NCBI GenBank assembly: GCA_049177215.1
Contig: CP185379.1
Coordinates: forward strand, 2,418,001-2,482,000
DNA: 64,000 bases
Origin: Pollutiaquabacter aromativorans
GTDB taxonomy: Bacteria; Bacteroidota; Bacteroidia; AKYH767-A; 2013-40CM-41-45
Reading direction: 5' to 3'
In this document: positions 51,395 through 60,042 of the stretch, piece by piece
How positions within the stretch are numbered: position 1 is the stretch's first letter
How the letters are laid out: each line of letters begins with the position of its first letter
Notes under the pieces: model-generated
The model's input: the letters and a program-made list of their open reading frames with translations, nothing else
The model's database searches: none
What the model was told of the DNA's origin: nothing
Translations under genes and position numbers: made by a program

Positions 51395-52971
51395 GCTGAT
51401 GTCTCCTGATTCGCCGGAGGGTAATCGAGCGTATAATGAAGCCCTACGCTTTCCGGTCTAGCCATGGCCGCTTTGACGATCAGATAACCGATCGTTATCA
51501 TGTTGCGAAGCTCGCACAACATCGGACTCAGCACCGTGCGTTCGTAGAGGGCTTCTGTTTCCCCATAAAGAATGCGTAATCGGTCCAAGGCTCGTTTAAG
51601 GCGAACGTTTGACCGGACAATGCCCACATAACTGCTCATCACTTCCTGCAATTCACGGCGGTTGTGGGTGATCAATACCAACTCGTTCGGCTGGGTGGTA
51701 CCTTCCGCGTTCCAATCGGGTACGCGCTCTTCGAAGCGGATACCGTCGATCACCTCTTTCGCATGCAGCCAGGATCGATGCGCATAGACCAAGGCTTCGA
51801 GCAGGGAGTTGGATGCCAATCGGTTCCCGCCGTGTAGTCCGGTACAGGCACATTCACCGGCCGCATAGAGGTTTTGAATACTGGAACGGCCATGCTCGTC
51901 GACCAAAATCCCACCGCAGATATAGTGGGCGGCCGGCACCACCGGTATCATCGCTTTACGAATGTCGATGCCGAGCGATTCGCACTTCGAGAGGATATTG
52001 GGGAAATGAGAACGGAAATCCTCCAGGTCCAGATGACGGCAATCCAGAAAAACGAAATCCTCCCCGGTGATCTTCATCTCGTTGTCGATGGCCCGCGCCA
52101 CAATATCGCGGGGAGCAAGTGAGCCACGTTCATCGTACCGTTTCATGAATTCCTCTCCAGCCTCGTTGCGCAATACCGCGCCGTGCCCCCGTACCGCTTC
52201 GGATATCAGGAAAGACGGATGCTCACCGGGATTGTACAAGGCTGTCGGGTGAAACTGAATGAACTCCATGTCCTTCACCTTCCCCTTGGCGCGATACACC
52301 ATGGCGATACCGTCGCCGGTCGCGATGATGGGGTTGGTCGTTGCCTTGTAAACCTGTCCGGCGCCTCCGGTAGCGACCAACGTAATGCGGGAGAGTACGG
52401 TCTCGATCTCGCGTGTCTGGGTGTTCAACACATAAGCGCCATAGCAGGCTACACCGGGCATACTGCGACGGACTTCTTCACCCAGGTGATGCTGGGTGAT
52501 CAGGTCGACCGCGAAGTAATGGGAGTGGATCTCGATGTTCGGATGTTTGCGAACCTGTTCGAGCAAGGCCCGTTCGATCTCGTTCCCGGTCGCGTCCTTG
52601 AAGTGGAGCACCCGGTGTTCGCTATGACCACCTTCCCGCGCGAGGTCGTAGTCGCCCTGCGCATTACGATCGAAACGTGTCCCCCACTCGATGATCTCGC
52701 GGATCCGCTCGGCACCTTCGGTGACCACCATGCGGACCACGTCCTCCCTGCACAGTCCGGCACCTGCGATGAGGGTATCCCGGATGTGCTTTTCGAATGT
52801 ATCCGGCGCATGCATGACACCGGCGATTCCTCCCTGGGCGTATTTGGTGTTGGATTCATCGGCTCGCGCCTTGGTCATAATCATGACCTTGCCCTTTTCC
52901 GCCGCTTTCAGGGCGAAGGTGAGCCCGGCAATGCCGGAACCCAGAACGAGGAAATCGGTTTCCTTGCGCAT
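51391..52971 (-). CDS. nadB: L-aspartate oxidase
   Basis: 526 residues. FAD enzyme making iminoaspartate, the first step of NAD synthesis in bacteria. The FAD loop is LVLGSGIAGLTFALKAAEKG. NTKYAQGGIAGVM, DLAREGGHSEHRVLHFKDAT and the GGIL..HGRSSIQNLYAAGEC segment with GLHGGNRLASNSLLEAL are diagnostic. nadA and nadC are not in view. The start at 52971 lies opposite nfu, with 87 bases between the two ATGs. Confidence 0.96.
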   Translation of the reverse strand: MRKETDFLVLGSGIAGLTFALKAAEKGKVMIMTKARADESNTKYAQGGIAGVMHAPDTFEKHIRDTLIAGAGLCREDVVRMVVTEGAERIREIIEWGTRFDRNAQGDYDLAREGGHSEHRVLHFKDATGNEIERALLEQVRKHPNIEIHSHYFAVDLITQHHLGEEVRRSMPGVACYGAYVLNTQTREIETVLSRITLVATGGAGQVYKATTNPIIATGDGIAMVYRAKGKVKDMEFIQFHPTALYNPGEHPSFLISEAVRGHGAVLRNEAGEEFMKRYDERGSLAPRDIVARAIDNEMKITGEDFVFLDCRHLDLEDFRSHFPNILSKCESLGIDIRKAMIPVVPAAHYICGGILVDEHGRSSIQNLYAAGECACTGLHGGNRLASNSLLEALVYAHRSWLHAKEVIDGIRFEERVPDWNAEGTTQPNELVLITHNRRELQEVMSSYVGIVRSNVRLKRALDRLRILYGETEALYERTVLSPMLCELRNMITIGYLIVKAAMARPESVGLHYTLDYPPANQETSA

Positions 52972-53020
52972 AATGCCGTTTCAGGCGATAAAAATACAAA
53001 ATGCCCCGGCCTGCCTGAAC

Positions 53021-53051
53021 TTTCCTCCTCCGGTAAGGGTTCTTACCTTTG
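53021..53051 (+). promoter_or_regulatory. Promoter of nfu
   Basis: TACCTTTG at 53044-53051 is a full -7 match; TTT at 53021-53023 is the near-match -33, 20 bases before it. The element ends 7 bases before the ATG at 53059, so the transcript has little or no leader. Confidence 0.5.
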
Positions 53052-53058
53052 CATTATC

Positions 53059-53646
53059 ATGATAGCGCCGAAGAAAGTCTGGACCGTTTACGCCGAATCG
53101 ACCCCGAACCCTGCGACGATGAAATTCGTCGCCAGCCAGTTTCTCCTGCTGGAAGGGCACGTTGAATACACCGATCCGGCACAGGCAGGCAACTGCCCGC
53201 TCGCGCGCCGGCTGTTTGAATTTTCCGGAATAACCGGGGTGTTTATCATGAGCAACTTCGTGACGATCACCAAGCGCGAAGGAATCGAGTGGTTTGAATT
53301 CATGCCGATCCTGCGGGAGTTTATCAAAAGCTACCTGGAATCGGGAGACCCGGTCTTTACGGGACCCGCTAACCAGATGGCCGATGCTTCGATCGGACGC
53401 ACCACGGTCGGAAACGAACTGGAAGACCGTATCATCGCAACACTGGATGAATACGTTAAGCCGGCCCTCGAACAGGACGGCGGAGCGATCCAGTTCAAAT
53501 CGTTCGAAGACGGAAAAGTCACCGTGATCCTTCAAGGCGCATGTTCGGGTTGCCCCTCCTCTACCATGACGCTGAAATCGGGAATCGAGCAATTGCTGCG
53601 CACCATGATTCCCGAAGTAAAGGAAGTCGTCGCGGAAGCCAACTGA
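53059..53646 (+). CDS. NifU-family iron-sulfur carrier (Nfu)
   Basis: 195 residues. N-terminal Nfu domain (YAESTPNPATMKFVASQFLL, GVFIMSNFVTITKREGIEW), then the C-terminal NifU-like domain (LDEYVKPALEQDGGAIQFKS) with the cluster-binding pair Cys162 and Cys165 in ILQGACSGCPSSTMTL. Carries or assembles 4Fe-4S clusters. The start is set at 53059, where the Nfu fold begins; the open frame continues far upstream, but that part is the antisense of nadB. Its stop abuts the thpR stop. Confidence 0.93.
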   Translation: MIAPKKVWTVYAESTPNPATMKFVASQFLLLEGHVEYTDPAQAGNCPLARRLFEFSGITGVFIMSNFVTITKREGIEWFEFMPILREFIKSYLESGDPVFTGPANQMADASIGRTTVGNELEDRIIATLDEYVKPALEQDGGAIQFKSFEDGKVTVILQGACSGCPSSTMTLKSGIEQLLRTMIPEVKEVVAEAN

Positions 53647-54210
53647 TCACTCCCGCAGCCGGGATTCGCTGAGCCGTTCATAATGAACTCCGGAAGGGGT
53701 GGAATGCGTCCTCCACAGTCCGATCCGATCAACCTTTAATGCTGCCGGAAGTTGATCCGGAAGTACCACTTCCGACCGAACATCATGACCGCCCCGTATC
53801 CTCGCCAGCGTTATATGTGGTACGGGTTGCTGAATCGAATTCCCCGTATTCTGAAAGGTTGCCAAAGCAAGTCGCAGCCGGTCGTGCAGCTTCAGGAAAT
53901 CAACTGATTGTTCGAACGCCAGCCAGATCATCGACGGGTGTGCCGCCTTCCCTCTGAATTCGAAAATCCGCGGAGATAAGGTGAAAGCCGGTAATTCGAG
54001 CGCGATCCTTTCCACGTTCGAAAGAATAACGGGAGTCAATTCCGCTTGAACAGGACCGATAAAGTATGCGGTCAGATGAAGATTGGACCGAAGTGTCGGG
54101 CGGACACCGGCTACGCCGGCAAGGTGATCCAGAAAAGGCAATATGGCATGCTCTAGTTCCGCAGGTAACGGAACCGCGACAAACAACCGGTGTTGGGGAT
54201 CAGAGTCCAA
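53647..54210 (-). CDS. thpR: RNA 2',3'-cyclic phosphodiesterase (ThpR/LigT)
   Basis: 187 residues. The two HxT motifs that define the 2H phosphoesterase fold are HLTAYF (His45, Thr47) and PHITLARI (around residue 133). HRLFVAVPLPAELEHAI at the N-terminus is also typical. The start is a TTG at 54210, overlapping the sucB 3' end; another TTG nine codons in is possible. It seems to be the last gene of a sucA-sucB-thpR run. Confidence 0.87.
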   Translation of the reverse strand: MDSDPQHRLFVAVPLPAELEHAILPFLDHLAGVAGVRPTLRSNLHLTAYFIGPVQAELTPVILSNVERIALELPAFTLSPRIFEFRGKAAHPSMIWLAFEQSVDFLKLHDRLRLALATFQNTGNSIQQPVPHITLARIRGGHDVRSEVVLPDQLPAALKVDRIGLWRTHSTPSGVHYERLSESRLRE

Positions 54211-55417
54211 GCAACGAACGCATCGGATCGCCTCCGCCGAAGAGCATCCGGATCGGATCTTCCAACTGTTGTTTCACCTTCACCAGGAACCCAACCGATT
54301 CACGGCCGTCAATGATGCGGTGATCGTACGACAGCGCCACGTACATGACCGGTCGGATCTCCACCTTGCCCTGAACCGCCACCGGTCGTTCCACAATGTT
54401 ATGCATGCCCAGAATGGCACTTTGCGGCGGGTTGATGATCGGTGTCGAGAGCATTGAGCCGAAGACTCCGCCATTCGTGATCGTGAACGTTCCCCCGGTC
54501 ATCTCTTCCAGTGATAACTTGCCTTCGCGTGCACGGCCGGCCAGTTCGAGGATGGTACTTTCGATCTCGGCGAGCGAAAGTGATTCCGCATTCCGTATGA
54601 CGGGGACCATCAAGCCTTTGGGCGCACTCACGGCTATACCTATATCGCAGTAATCGTTGTAAACCAACTCGCTTCCGTCAATGCGGGCATTCACCGCCGG
54701 GAACGCGGCAAGGGCTTCACAGACCGCTTTGGTGAAGAAGGACATGAATCCCAGGTTGACGCCGTGAGTTTCCTTGAACGTATCCTTGTATTGCTTCCGG
54801 ATCGCCATGATGGCACTCATGTCGACGTCGTTGAAGGTGGTCAACATGGCGGTCTCTTGCTTGACAGCGACAAGACGTTCCGCTACCCGCTTGCGCAGCA
54901 TCGACATTTTCTCTCTGCGTTCCACTCTGCTGCCGGGCTTCCGCGACTGGGCAGGTGTTGCAGCCATCGCATCAGCTTTGGTGATCCTTCCTCCGGGGCC
55001 ACTGCCATTCACTTGGGCGGCTTGCACGCCTTTTTCCCGAAGAATCTTATCGGCTGCGGGAGAAGGGATGCCTGCTGCAGCGGCTTTAGCCGGTTTAGCG
55101 GCAGGACTTGTTGCAGGAACCGCTGCAACTGCCGAAGCAGCTTTGGGTTCCGCCTTCGGTTTGGCGGCGGGAGCTGCTACGGACGAATCGATGGAACAAA
55201 CGACCTTTCCGACCGGAACGGTCTCGCCTTCCGCTACCAGGATCCGGATCTGACCGGAGGCTTCGGCATTCAGCGTCAGGGTCGCCTTGTCTGAATCAAT
55301 CTCGCAGATCTCCTCGTCCTTCTCGACATAGTCGCCATCCTTCTTCAGCCAGCGGGCGATTTGAACTTCCGTGATCGATTCGCCGGGGCTCGGCACTTTC
55401 ATTTCTACAACAGCCAT
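54200..55417 (-). CDS. sucB: Dihydrolipoyl succinyltransferase, E2 of 2-oxoglutarate dehydrogenase
   Basis: 405 residues. Lipoyl domain with Lys44 in EICEIDSDKATLTLNAEASG, an Ala/Pro-rich linker, the peripheral-subunit-binding domain (about 115-155: IPSPAADKILREKGVQAAQV), and the catalytic domain ending with the active-site SYDHRIIDGRES (His366, Asp370). Transfers succinyl from lipoyl to CoA. ATG at 55417, 27 bases after sucA. Lipoamide dehydrogenase (E3) is not in the window. Confidence 0.96.
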   Translation of the reverse strand: MAVVEMKVPSPGESITEVQIARWLKKDGDYVEKDEEICEIDSDKATLTLNAEASGQIRILVAEGETVPVGKVVCSIDSSVAAPAAKPKAEPKAASAVAAVPATSPAAKPAKAAAAGIPSPAADKILREKGVQAAQVNGSGPGGRITKADAMAATPAQSRKPGSRVERREKMSMLRKRVAERLVAVKQETAMLTTFNDVDMSAIMAIRKQYKDTFKETHGVNLGFMSFFTKAVCEALAAFPAVNARIDGSELVYNDYCDIGIAVSAPKGLMVPVIRNAESLSLAEIESTILELAGRAREGKLSLEEMTGGTFTITNGGVFGSMLSTPIINPPQSAILGMHNIVERPVAVQGKVEIRPVMYVALSYDHRIIDGRESVGFLVKVKQQLEDPIRMLFGGGDPMRSLLGL

Positions 55418-55444
55418 GATTATTCGGAGTAGTAAGGGTAAAAA

Positions 55445-58180
55445 TCAATGGGCGACCAGGTCGCGTGCGAAGGCACGGTTGATCAGCTCGCGCTGCTCGC
55501 GTTCGTGCGTTCGGTGCGAACCGGTAGCCGGGCTTGCACTTTCTTCCCGGGCAATGACCTTGAACGGAATATCGCGTAAGACGCGGAGGATATACGACCA
55601 GGCACCCATGTTGACCGGTTCTTCCTGTAGCCAGATCCAGTCCGTCGCATTAGCGTATTTCTTGCGCACAGCTTCGATCTGCTTGAGCGGAAGCGGATAC
55701 AACTGTTCCAAGCGCACGATCGCGACATCGTTCACCTGGTCCTTTTCTTTTTGCTCGAGCAGCTCGTAATACACTTTGCCACTGCAGAAGACGACACGAG
55801 CGACTTCGTTCGGCTTGGCCGTGGTGTCGTCCATGACCTCCTGGAAACCGCCGGTAGAAAGCTCGGCGATATCGGAAACACAACGTGGATGACGCAACAG
55901 GCTCTTCGGCGTGAAAACGATCAGCGGTTTGCGGAACGGACGATGCATCTGCCGGCGCAACAAGTGAAAGAAGTTGGCGGGAGTCGTACAATTCGCCACC
56001 TGGATGTTGTTCTCCGCGCACAGGTTCAGGAATCGCTCGAGTCGGGCGCTGGAGTGCTCGGCGCCCTGCCCTTCATAGCCGTGCGGCAACAGCAGCGTGA
56101 TGCCGTTCATCCGGTTCCATTTATCCTCCGCGCTGCTGAGGTACTGGTCGATGATGATTTGCGCGCCATTCATGAAATCGCCGAACTGCGCTTCCCAGAT
56201 CACCAGCGAAAAAGGAGACGCAAGCGCGTAGCCGTACTCAAAACCCAGCACCGCGTATTCCGATAGAAGTGAATTGTAGATATGGAATGGTGCCTGTTCT
56301 TTTCCAATGTTCGCCAACGGAACATACTGGGCCTCGGAATCTTCGACACGCACGACGGCATGTCGGTGGGAGAAAGTACCCCGCTCAACATCCTGACCAC
56401 TGAACCTCACCGGATGACCTTCTGACAACAGGGTTCCGTATGCCAACAGTTCAGCCATGGCCCAATCGAAGCGGCCTGATTCGACCATTTTTGCGCGCTC
56501 GGCAAACAAGCGCTCGGTCTTGTTGAAGAATTTATTGCCTTCCGGCAAACGTGTGATTGCAGCACCGATCGCTTTGAGTTTCCGGATATCGACTCCCGTA
56601 TCCGGTGAACGGTCAAAGTCTTTCGGTGTCGCAAGGCGTAATCCTTTCCAGGAGCCTTCGAGGTAGGGAGATACCTTCTTGTTCTTTGCCTGCTTGGCCG
56701 TATCGAGGCTCTTTTGAAGCGATGCTTTGAACGACTTTTCCATCTCCCGGGCCAGATCAGCTTCCACAGCTCCCAACGACATCAGCTTATCGTTATAGAC
56801 TTCACGCGGGTTCGGATGCGCGGCGATGGCTTTGTAGAGCAAGGGCTGGGTGAACCGGGGTTCATCGCCTTCGTTGTGGCCATACTTCCGGTAGCCAAGA
56901 ATATCGATGAATACATCGCGGTGGAACTTCTGTCGGAATTCCATCGCCAGTTCAATCGTGTAGACCAGCGCCTCCACATCGTCAGCGTTGACGTGAAATA
57001 CGGGCGACAAGGTGACCTTAGCCACATCGGTACAATAGGTACTGGAACGCGCGTCCAGGTAGTTGGTCGTGAATCCGATCTGGTTGTTGATCACCAGGTG
57101 AATCGTGCCGCCGGTGCGGTAACCGCGCAGCAGCGACATCTGGATGACTTCATAGACGACTCCCTGCGCAGCCACGGCAGCGTCGCCGTGAATGAGGATC
57201 GGCGCGATCTGACTCTCGTGTCCGCCCGGGGTATTGTCGATCTTGGAACGCACGATACCCTGGACAACCGGATCAACCGCTTCGAGATGGGAAGGATTCG
57301 GTGCGACACTTAAGTGTACAGACTTGCCGGACGGCGTCGTCACATCGGAAGAATAGCCGAGGTGATACTTCACATCACCCGCATAGCCCTCTTCGTCGTA
57401 CTCGAGTCCTTCGAACTCCGTGAAGATCTCTTCGTACGTTTTGCCCAGGATATTCGCCAACACATTGAGGCGCCCGCGGTGGGCCATCCCGATCACAAAT
57501 TCCCGGATGCCAAGATCGGCACCCGAACTGATGACCGAGTCGAGCGCCGGGATGAGCGTTTCACATCCTTCGAGTGAAAAGCGCTTTTGTCCGACGAACT
57601 TGGTATGAATGAAATTCTCAAAGGCAACTGCCTCGTTGAGTTTTTCCAGGATTCGCCGCTTCCGCTCGATGCTGAAGGCGGGGGTATTCTTCCGGCCTTC
57701 CATCCGCTGCTCCAGCCACTCGACGATCTCCGGATTCCGGATGTATTTGTATTCGGCACCAATGGAAGCACAGTAAGTCTGGTGCAGGTGCTGCACGATA
57801 TCGCGCAGCCGGGCCTTCCCGATACCGATGAGTGAACCGGCCTGGAACTCCTGATCAAGATCCTCCTCGCCAAGTCCAAAATTGACCAGGTCAAGGGTCG
57901 GGGTATATTTCCGACGTTCCCGAACCGGGTTCGTATCCGTAAACAAGTGGCCCCGGGTCCGGTAACCATTGATCAGGTTAATGACGTTGAATTCCTTTCG
58001 CAGGTGCTCCGGCACCACGCTTCCGCCGGCATCCAGATCATAGTTGGTACGTGCGAACTCAAACCCGGAGAAAAAATTACGCCAGCCGGCATCGAGGCTA
58101 TCGGGCTGCTGGAGAAATTGCCGGTAAAGTTCCTCCGCCTGGTTGACATCCAGGTTGGAGAGGAAGGAGAATCGATCCAT
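55445..58180 (-). CDS. sucA: 2-oxoglutarate dehydrogenase E1 component
   Basis: 911 residues, near the usual 930. Thiamine-diphosphate enzyme of the TCA cycle. FLSNLDVNQAEELYRQFLQQ at the N-terminus, EFVIGMAHRGRLNVLANILG, HGDAAVAAQGVVYEVIQMSL and GYRKYGHNEGDEPRFTQPLL carry the ThDP-binding and catalytic residues. VFTPKSLLRHPRCVSDIAEL and the C-terminal YVGRPASA-like SPATGSHRTHEREQ are E1o marks. A TACCTTCG lies 32 bases before the ATG. Confidence 0.97.
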   Translation of the reverse strand: MDRFSFLSNLDVNQAEELYRQFLQQPDSLDAGWRNFFSGFEFARTNYDLDAGGSVVPEHLRKEFNVINLINGYRTRGHLFTDTNPVRERRKYTPTLDLVNFGLGEEDLDQEFQAGSLIGIGKARLRDIVQHLHQTYCASIGAEYKYIRNPEIVEWLEQRMEGRKNTPAFSIERKRRILEKLNEAVAFENFIHTKFVGQKRFSLEGCETLIPALDSVISSGADLGIREFVIGMAHRGRLNVLANILGKTYEEIFTEFEGLEYDEEGYAGDVKYHLGYSSDVTTPSGKSVHLSVAPNPSHLEAVDPVVQGIVRSKIDNTPGGHESQIAPILIHGDAAVAAQGVVYEVIQMSLLRGYRTGGTIHLVINNQIGFTTNYLDARSSTYCTDVAKVTLSPVFHVNADDVEALVYTIELAMEFRQKFHRDVFIDILGYRKYGHNEGDEPRFTQPLLYKAIAAHPNPREVYNDKLMSLGAVEADLAREMEKSFKASLQKSLDTAKQAKNKKVSPYLEGSWKGLRLATPKDFDRSPDTGVDIRKLKAIGAAITRLPEGNKFFNKTERLFAERAKMVESGRFDWAMAELLAYGTLLSEGHPVRFSGQDVERGTFSHRHAVVRVEDSEAQYVPLANIGKEQAPFHIYNSLLSEYAVLGFEYGYALASPFSLVIWEAQFGDFMNGAQIIIDQYLSSAEDKWNRMNGITLLLPHGYEGQGAEHSSARLERFLNLCAENNIQVANCTTPANFFHLLRRQMHRPFRKPLIVFTPKSLLRHPRCVSDIAELSTGGFQEVMDDTTAKPNEVARVVFCSGKVYYELLEQKEKDQVNDVAIVRLEQLYPLPLKQIEAVRKKYANATDWIWLQEEPVNMGAWSYILRVLRDIPFKVIAREESASPATGSHRTHEREQRELINRAFARDLVAH

Positions 58181-58212
58181 GGGAGGGGTTATTCCGGTAC
58201 ACTAAACAAACG

Positions 58213-58220
58213 CGAAGGTA
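58213..58220 (-). promoter_or_regulatory. Putative -7 promoter element before sucA
   Basis: TACCTTCG on the minus strand, 32 bases before the ATG at 58180. Same octamer as before deoC, the DUF5723 gene and the wecA-like gene. No clear -33 partner. Confidence 0.4.
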
Positions 58221-58285
58221 CGAAGTTCCCTGCGCGCTGGTTCCGGACTGCGCCCTTTACGTGTCCCGGCCCTGCGGGTTACCGC

Positions 58286-58976
58286 TCATGAATTGCGGAT
58301 TTCATAGCGTTCATGGTCCGATCGCCCGCTCTTGCGATGACGGCGATATTGGCTGGTGAAGTAGAATATGACCGGAACACCTATCATCGTCGGCCACAAC
58401 CATTGAAGAACGGTTGGCATCCAGGAGAATCCCAGATTAACGGCTGAAAATGCGGATACAGCGGCTATGTATCCGCCCATCATACCGGTTATGTGATTGA
58501 CCAGCCACTGCTTTTTGTTTTCGACCGGCCGCTGGAAGAAATGAAGATCCTGCCGGGTGTAAGAAAGGCCAATGCAATCCAAAGACAATGGATATGTAAC
58601 CGAACGCATCGGGCAGGAGGGTGATGCCCAGGATCAATAGGCCTACTGCAAAGAGTGCATTCAGACCGGAAATGACCCAGTCGATTAACGGGATCTCGGA
58701 TCTGTTGCGCACTTTCTTCCTATAAACCGCCCGGTAACCCGAAAAAGCCATATAGAAGCTGAATACAGCCACCAGTGTCAGGAACCAATTCTGCTTATAT
58801 GGCGCCATGACCAGCGCAGAACCCGCAGCTCCGGTCATACTCCAAAAAAACACCTTACCCCACTGGCGATGAGCATTGCCTCCTTTTTTTACTGCCAGCG
58901 CGACCGGGGCAACAAAGAACCCGGTGAAGCCGGTTATCACATGGACAACCAGCATTATTTTCATGAGTGTTTCCAT
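58286..58976 (-). pseudogene. Membrane protein gene broken by a one-base frameshift
   Basis: The 5' frame (METLMKIMLVVHVITGF onward from the ATG at 58976, about 130 residues, four hydrophobic spans, GGNAHRQWGKVFFWSM) stops being membrane-like after FGYISIVFG. The sense continues in the next frame as CIGLSYTRQDLHFF, then WLVNHITGMMGGYIAAVSAF and a polar tail to 58286. One extra base near 58574-58580 (GGATTGCATT on the minus strand) accounts for the shift. Joined, the protein would have about 229 residues and resembles DUF2306-like membrane proteins, though I am not sure of that family. It is either a recent mutation or a sequencing error. Confidence 0.72.
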
Positions 58977-59118
58977 TGTTTCCGATGGTTTGATTCGGGC
59001 ACAAGGATACACCCAGACTAAGTGAAAAGATTAAAATTTGGGCCAAAATGCAAGTTTAGGGACGATTGGCAGGGCTGGAGACCGTTTGTACACCCGACTG
59101 GGATGTTTGGCAACCGGA

Positions 59119-59976
59119 TCAAGACCTCCGAAAGTACCGGTGCAATTCGGGACCTGCCTTTCTGGACACCGGTATGCCATCTTCCAGGCCTTCAAAATGT
59201 GCCCGATAACCCTGCGAGTTGCCCGTGATGCGTCGGACTGATCGGAGATTGACGAGATAAGAACGATGACACCGCACGATGGAAGAACCGCTTAACTGCT
59301 GTTCCAACATCCGAAGACTTCCCCGCAGCAACTGGCGCCGCAGCAGTTTCCCTTCCCGATAACAAACCGAGGAATAATTGTCTGCGGATTCGATGAACAA
59401 CAGATCGTCCAGCTTCAGGCTCAGGCTCTCTTTCCCATTTTCCGCCGTTAACACGATTGTTTCGCCAGTCGCAGGTACGGCTTGTTCATGCAGTTCCTGA
59501 TCCAAGGACTTCGCCTCCGCCTCATGGAAGCGGAGATTCCGGGTATACCGGAGGAGCGTGAACATGGAAGCCACGACCGCTCCGACCGATAATGTGCTGA
59601 TCTGAAAAAAGAGGAATCCTTCCGGTCCGACGTGTTTGCCAAGAACCTTTGCGGTGTAAAAGGTATTCCCAAGTCCGATGCCGGTGATCAGGATGGTATA
59701 GAACAGGATGTTCTTGCCAATGGTCCATCCGGATTCCTGAAACCAGGCCGGAATCAAGATGGGAACCACCACGACCAGTAGTCCTGCTACCAGGAAGGTA
59801 ACAAGTCCGTAACCGGCTATGAACAGATCGAGCGACTCCACTTCCACCCGGTCGATACCAAAAGGCCGGAAGACCCAGAGGAATAGGAAAACGATGACGG
59901 CACTGATCGAGACGAATCGCAGTCGCTTCAGCGGGTTCTCTTCGCGCGGGTAGGGCTGGTTCAACAACCGGAACAT
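59119..59976 (-). CDS. Membrane-anchored LytTR transcriptional regulator
   Basis: 285 residues. The N-terminal half has four membrane spans (FVSISAVIVFLFLWVF, LFIAGYGLVTFLVAGLLVVV, ILFYTILITGIGLGNTFY, FLFFQISTLSVGAVVASMF). The C-terminal 110 residues are a LytTR DNA-binding domain: LSLKLDDLLFIESADNYSSV, LLRGSLRMLEQQL, IVRCHRSYLVNLRSVRRI. No receiver domain and no partner kinase is adjacent, so the membrane part may sense a signal directly. Target genes unknown. A TATTTTCG sits only 4 bases before the ATG. Confidence 0.9.
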   Translation of the reverse strand: MFRLLNQPYPREENPLKRLRFVSISAVIVFLFLWVFRPFGIDRVEVESLDLFIAGYGLVTFLVAGLLVVVVPILIPAWFQESGWTIGKNILFYTILITGIGLGNTFYTAKVLGKHVGPEGFLFFQISTLSVGAVVASMFTLLRYTRNLRFHEAEAKSLDQELHEQAVPATGETIVLTAENGKESLSLKLDDLLFIESADNYSSVCYREGKLLRRQLLRGSLRMLEQQLSGSSIVRCHRSYLVNLRSVRRITGNSQGYRAHFEGLEDGIPVSRKAGPELHRYFRRS

Positions 59977-59979
59977 CCA

Positions 59980-60018
59980 ACGAAAATAGAAAGCGGAAGC
60001 AGCAATCGCTACTTCCGC
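59980..60018 (-). terminator. Rho-independent terminator after the deoxyhypusine-synthase-like gene
   Basis: On the minus strand GCGGAAG (60018-60012) pairs with CTTCCGC (59999-59993), with a nested AGC/GCT stem, and is followed by TTTCTATTTT. It starts 25 bases past the stop at 60043. Confidence 0.75.
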
Positions 60019-60042
60019 CGCATGAAGTTAATTACACGCTGA

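Noticed and set aside
52183..53058. Upstream extension of the nfu frame to 487 residues
   Set aside because: The extra 292 residues are antisense to nadB; a promoter and ATG at 53059 fit the Nfu family length.
58286..58609. 107-residue protein as an independent gene
   Set aside because: Its sequence is the missing C-terminal half of the frameshifted membrane protein.
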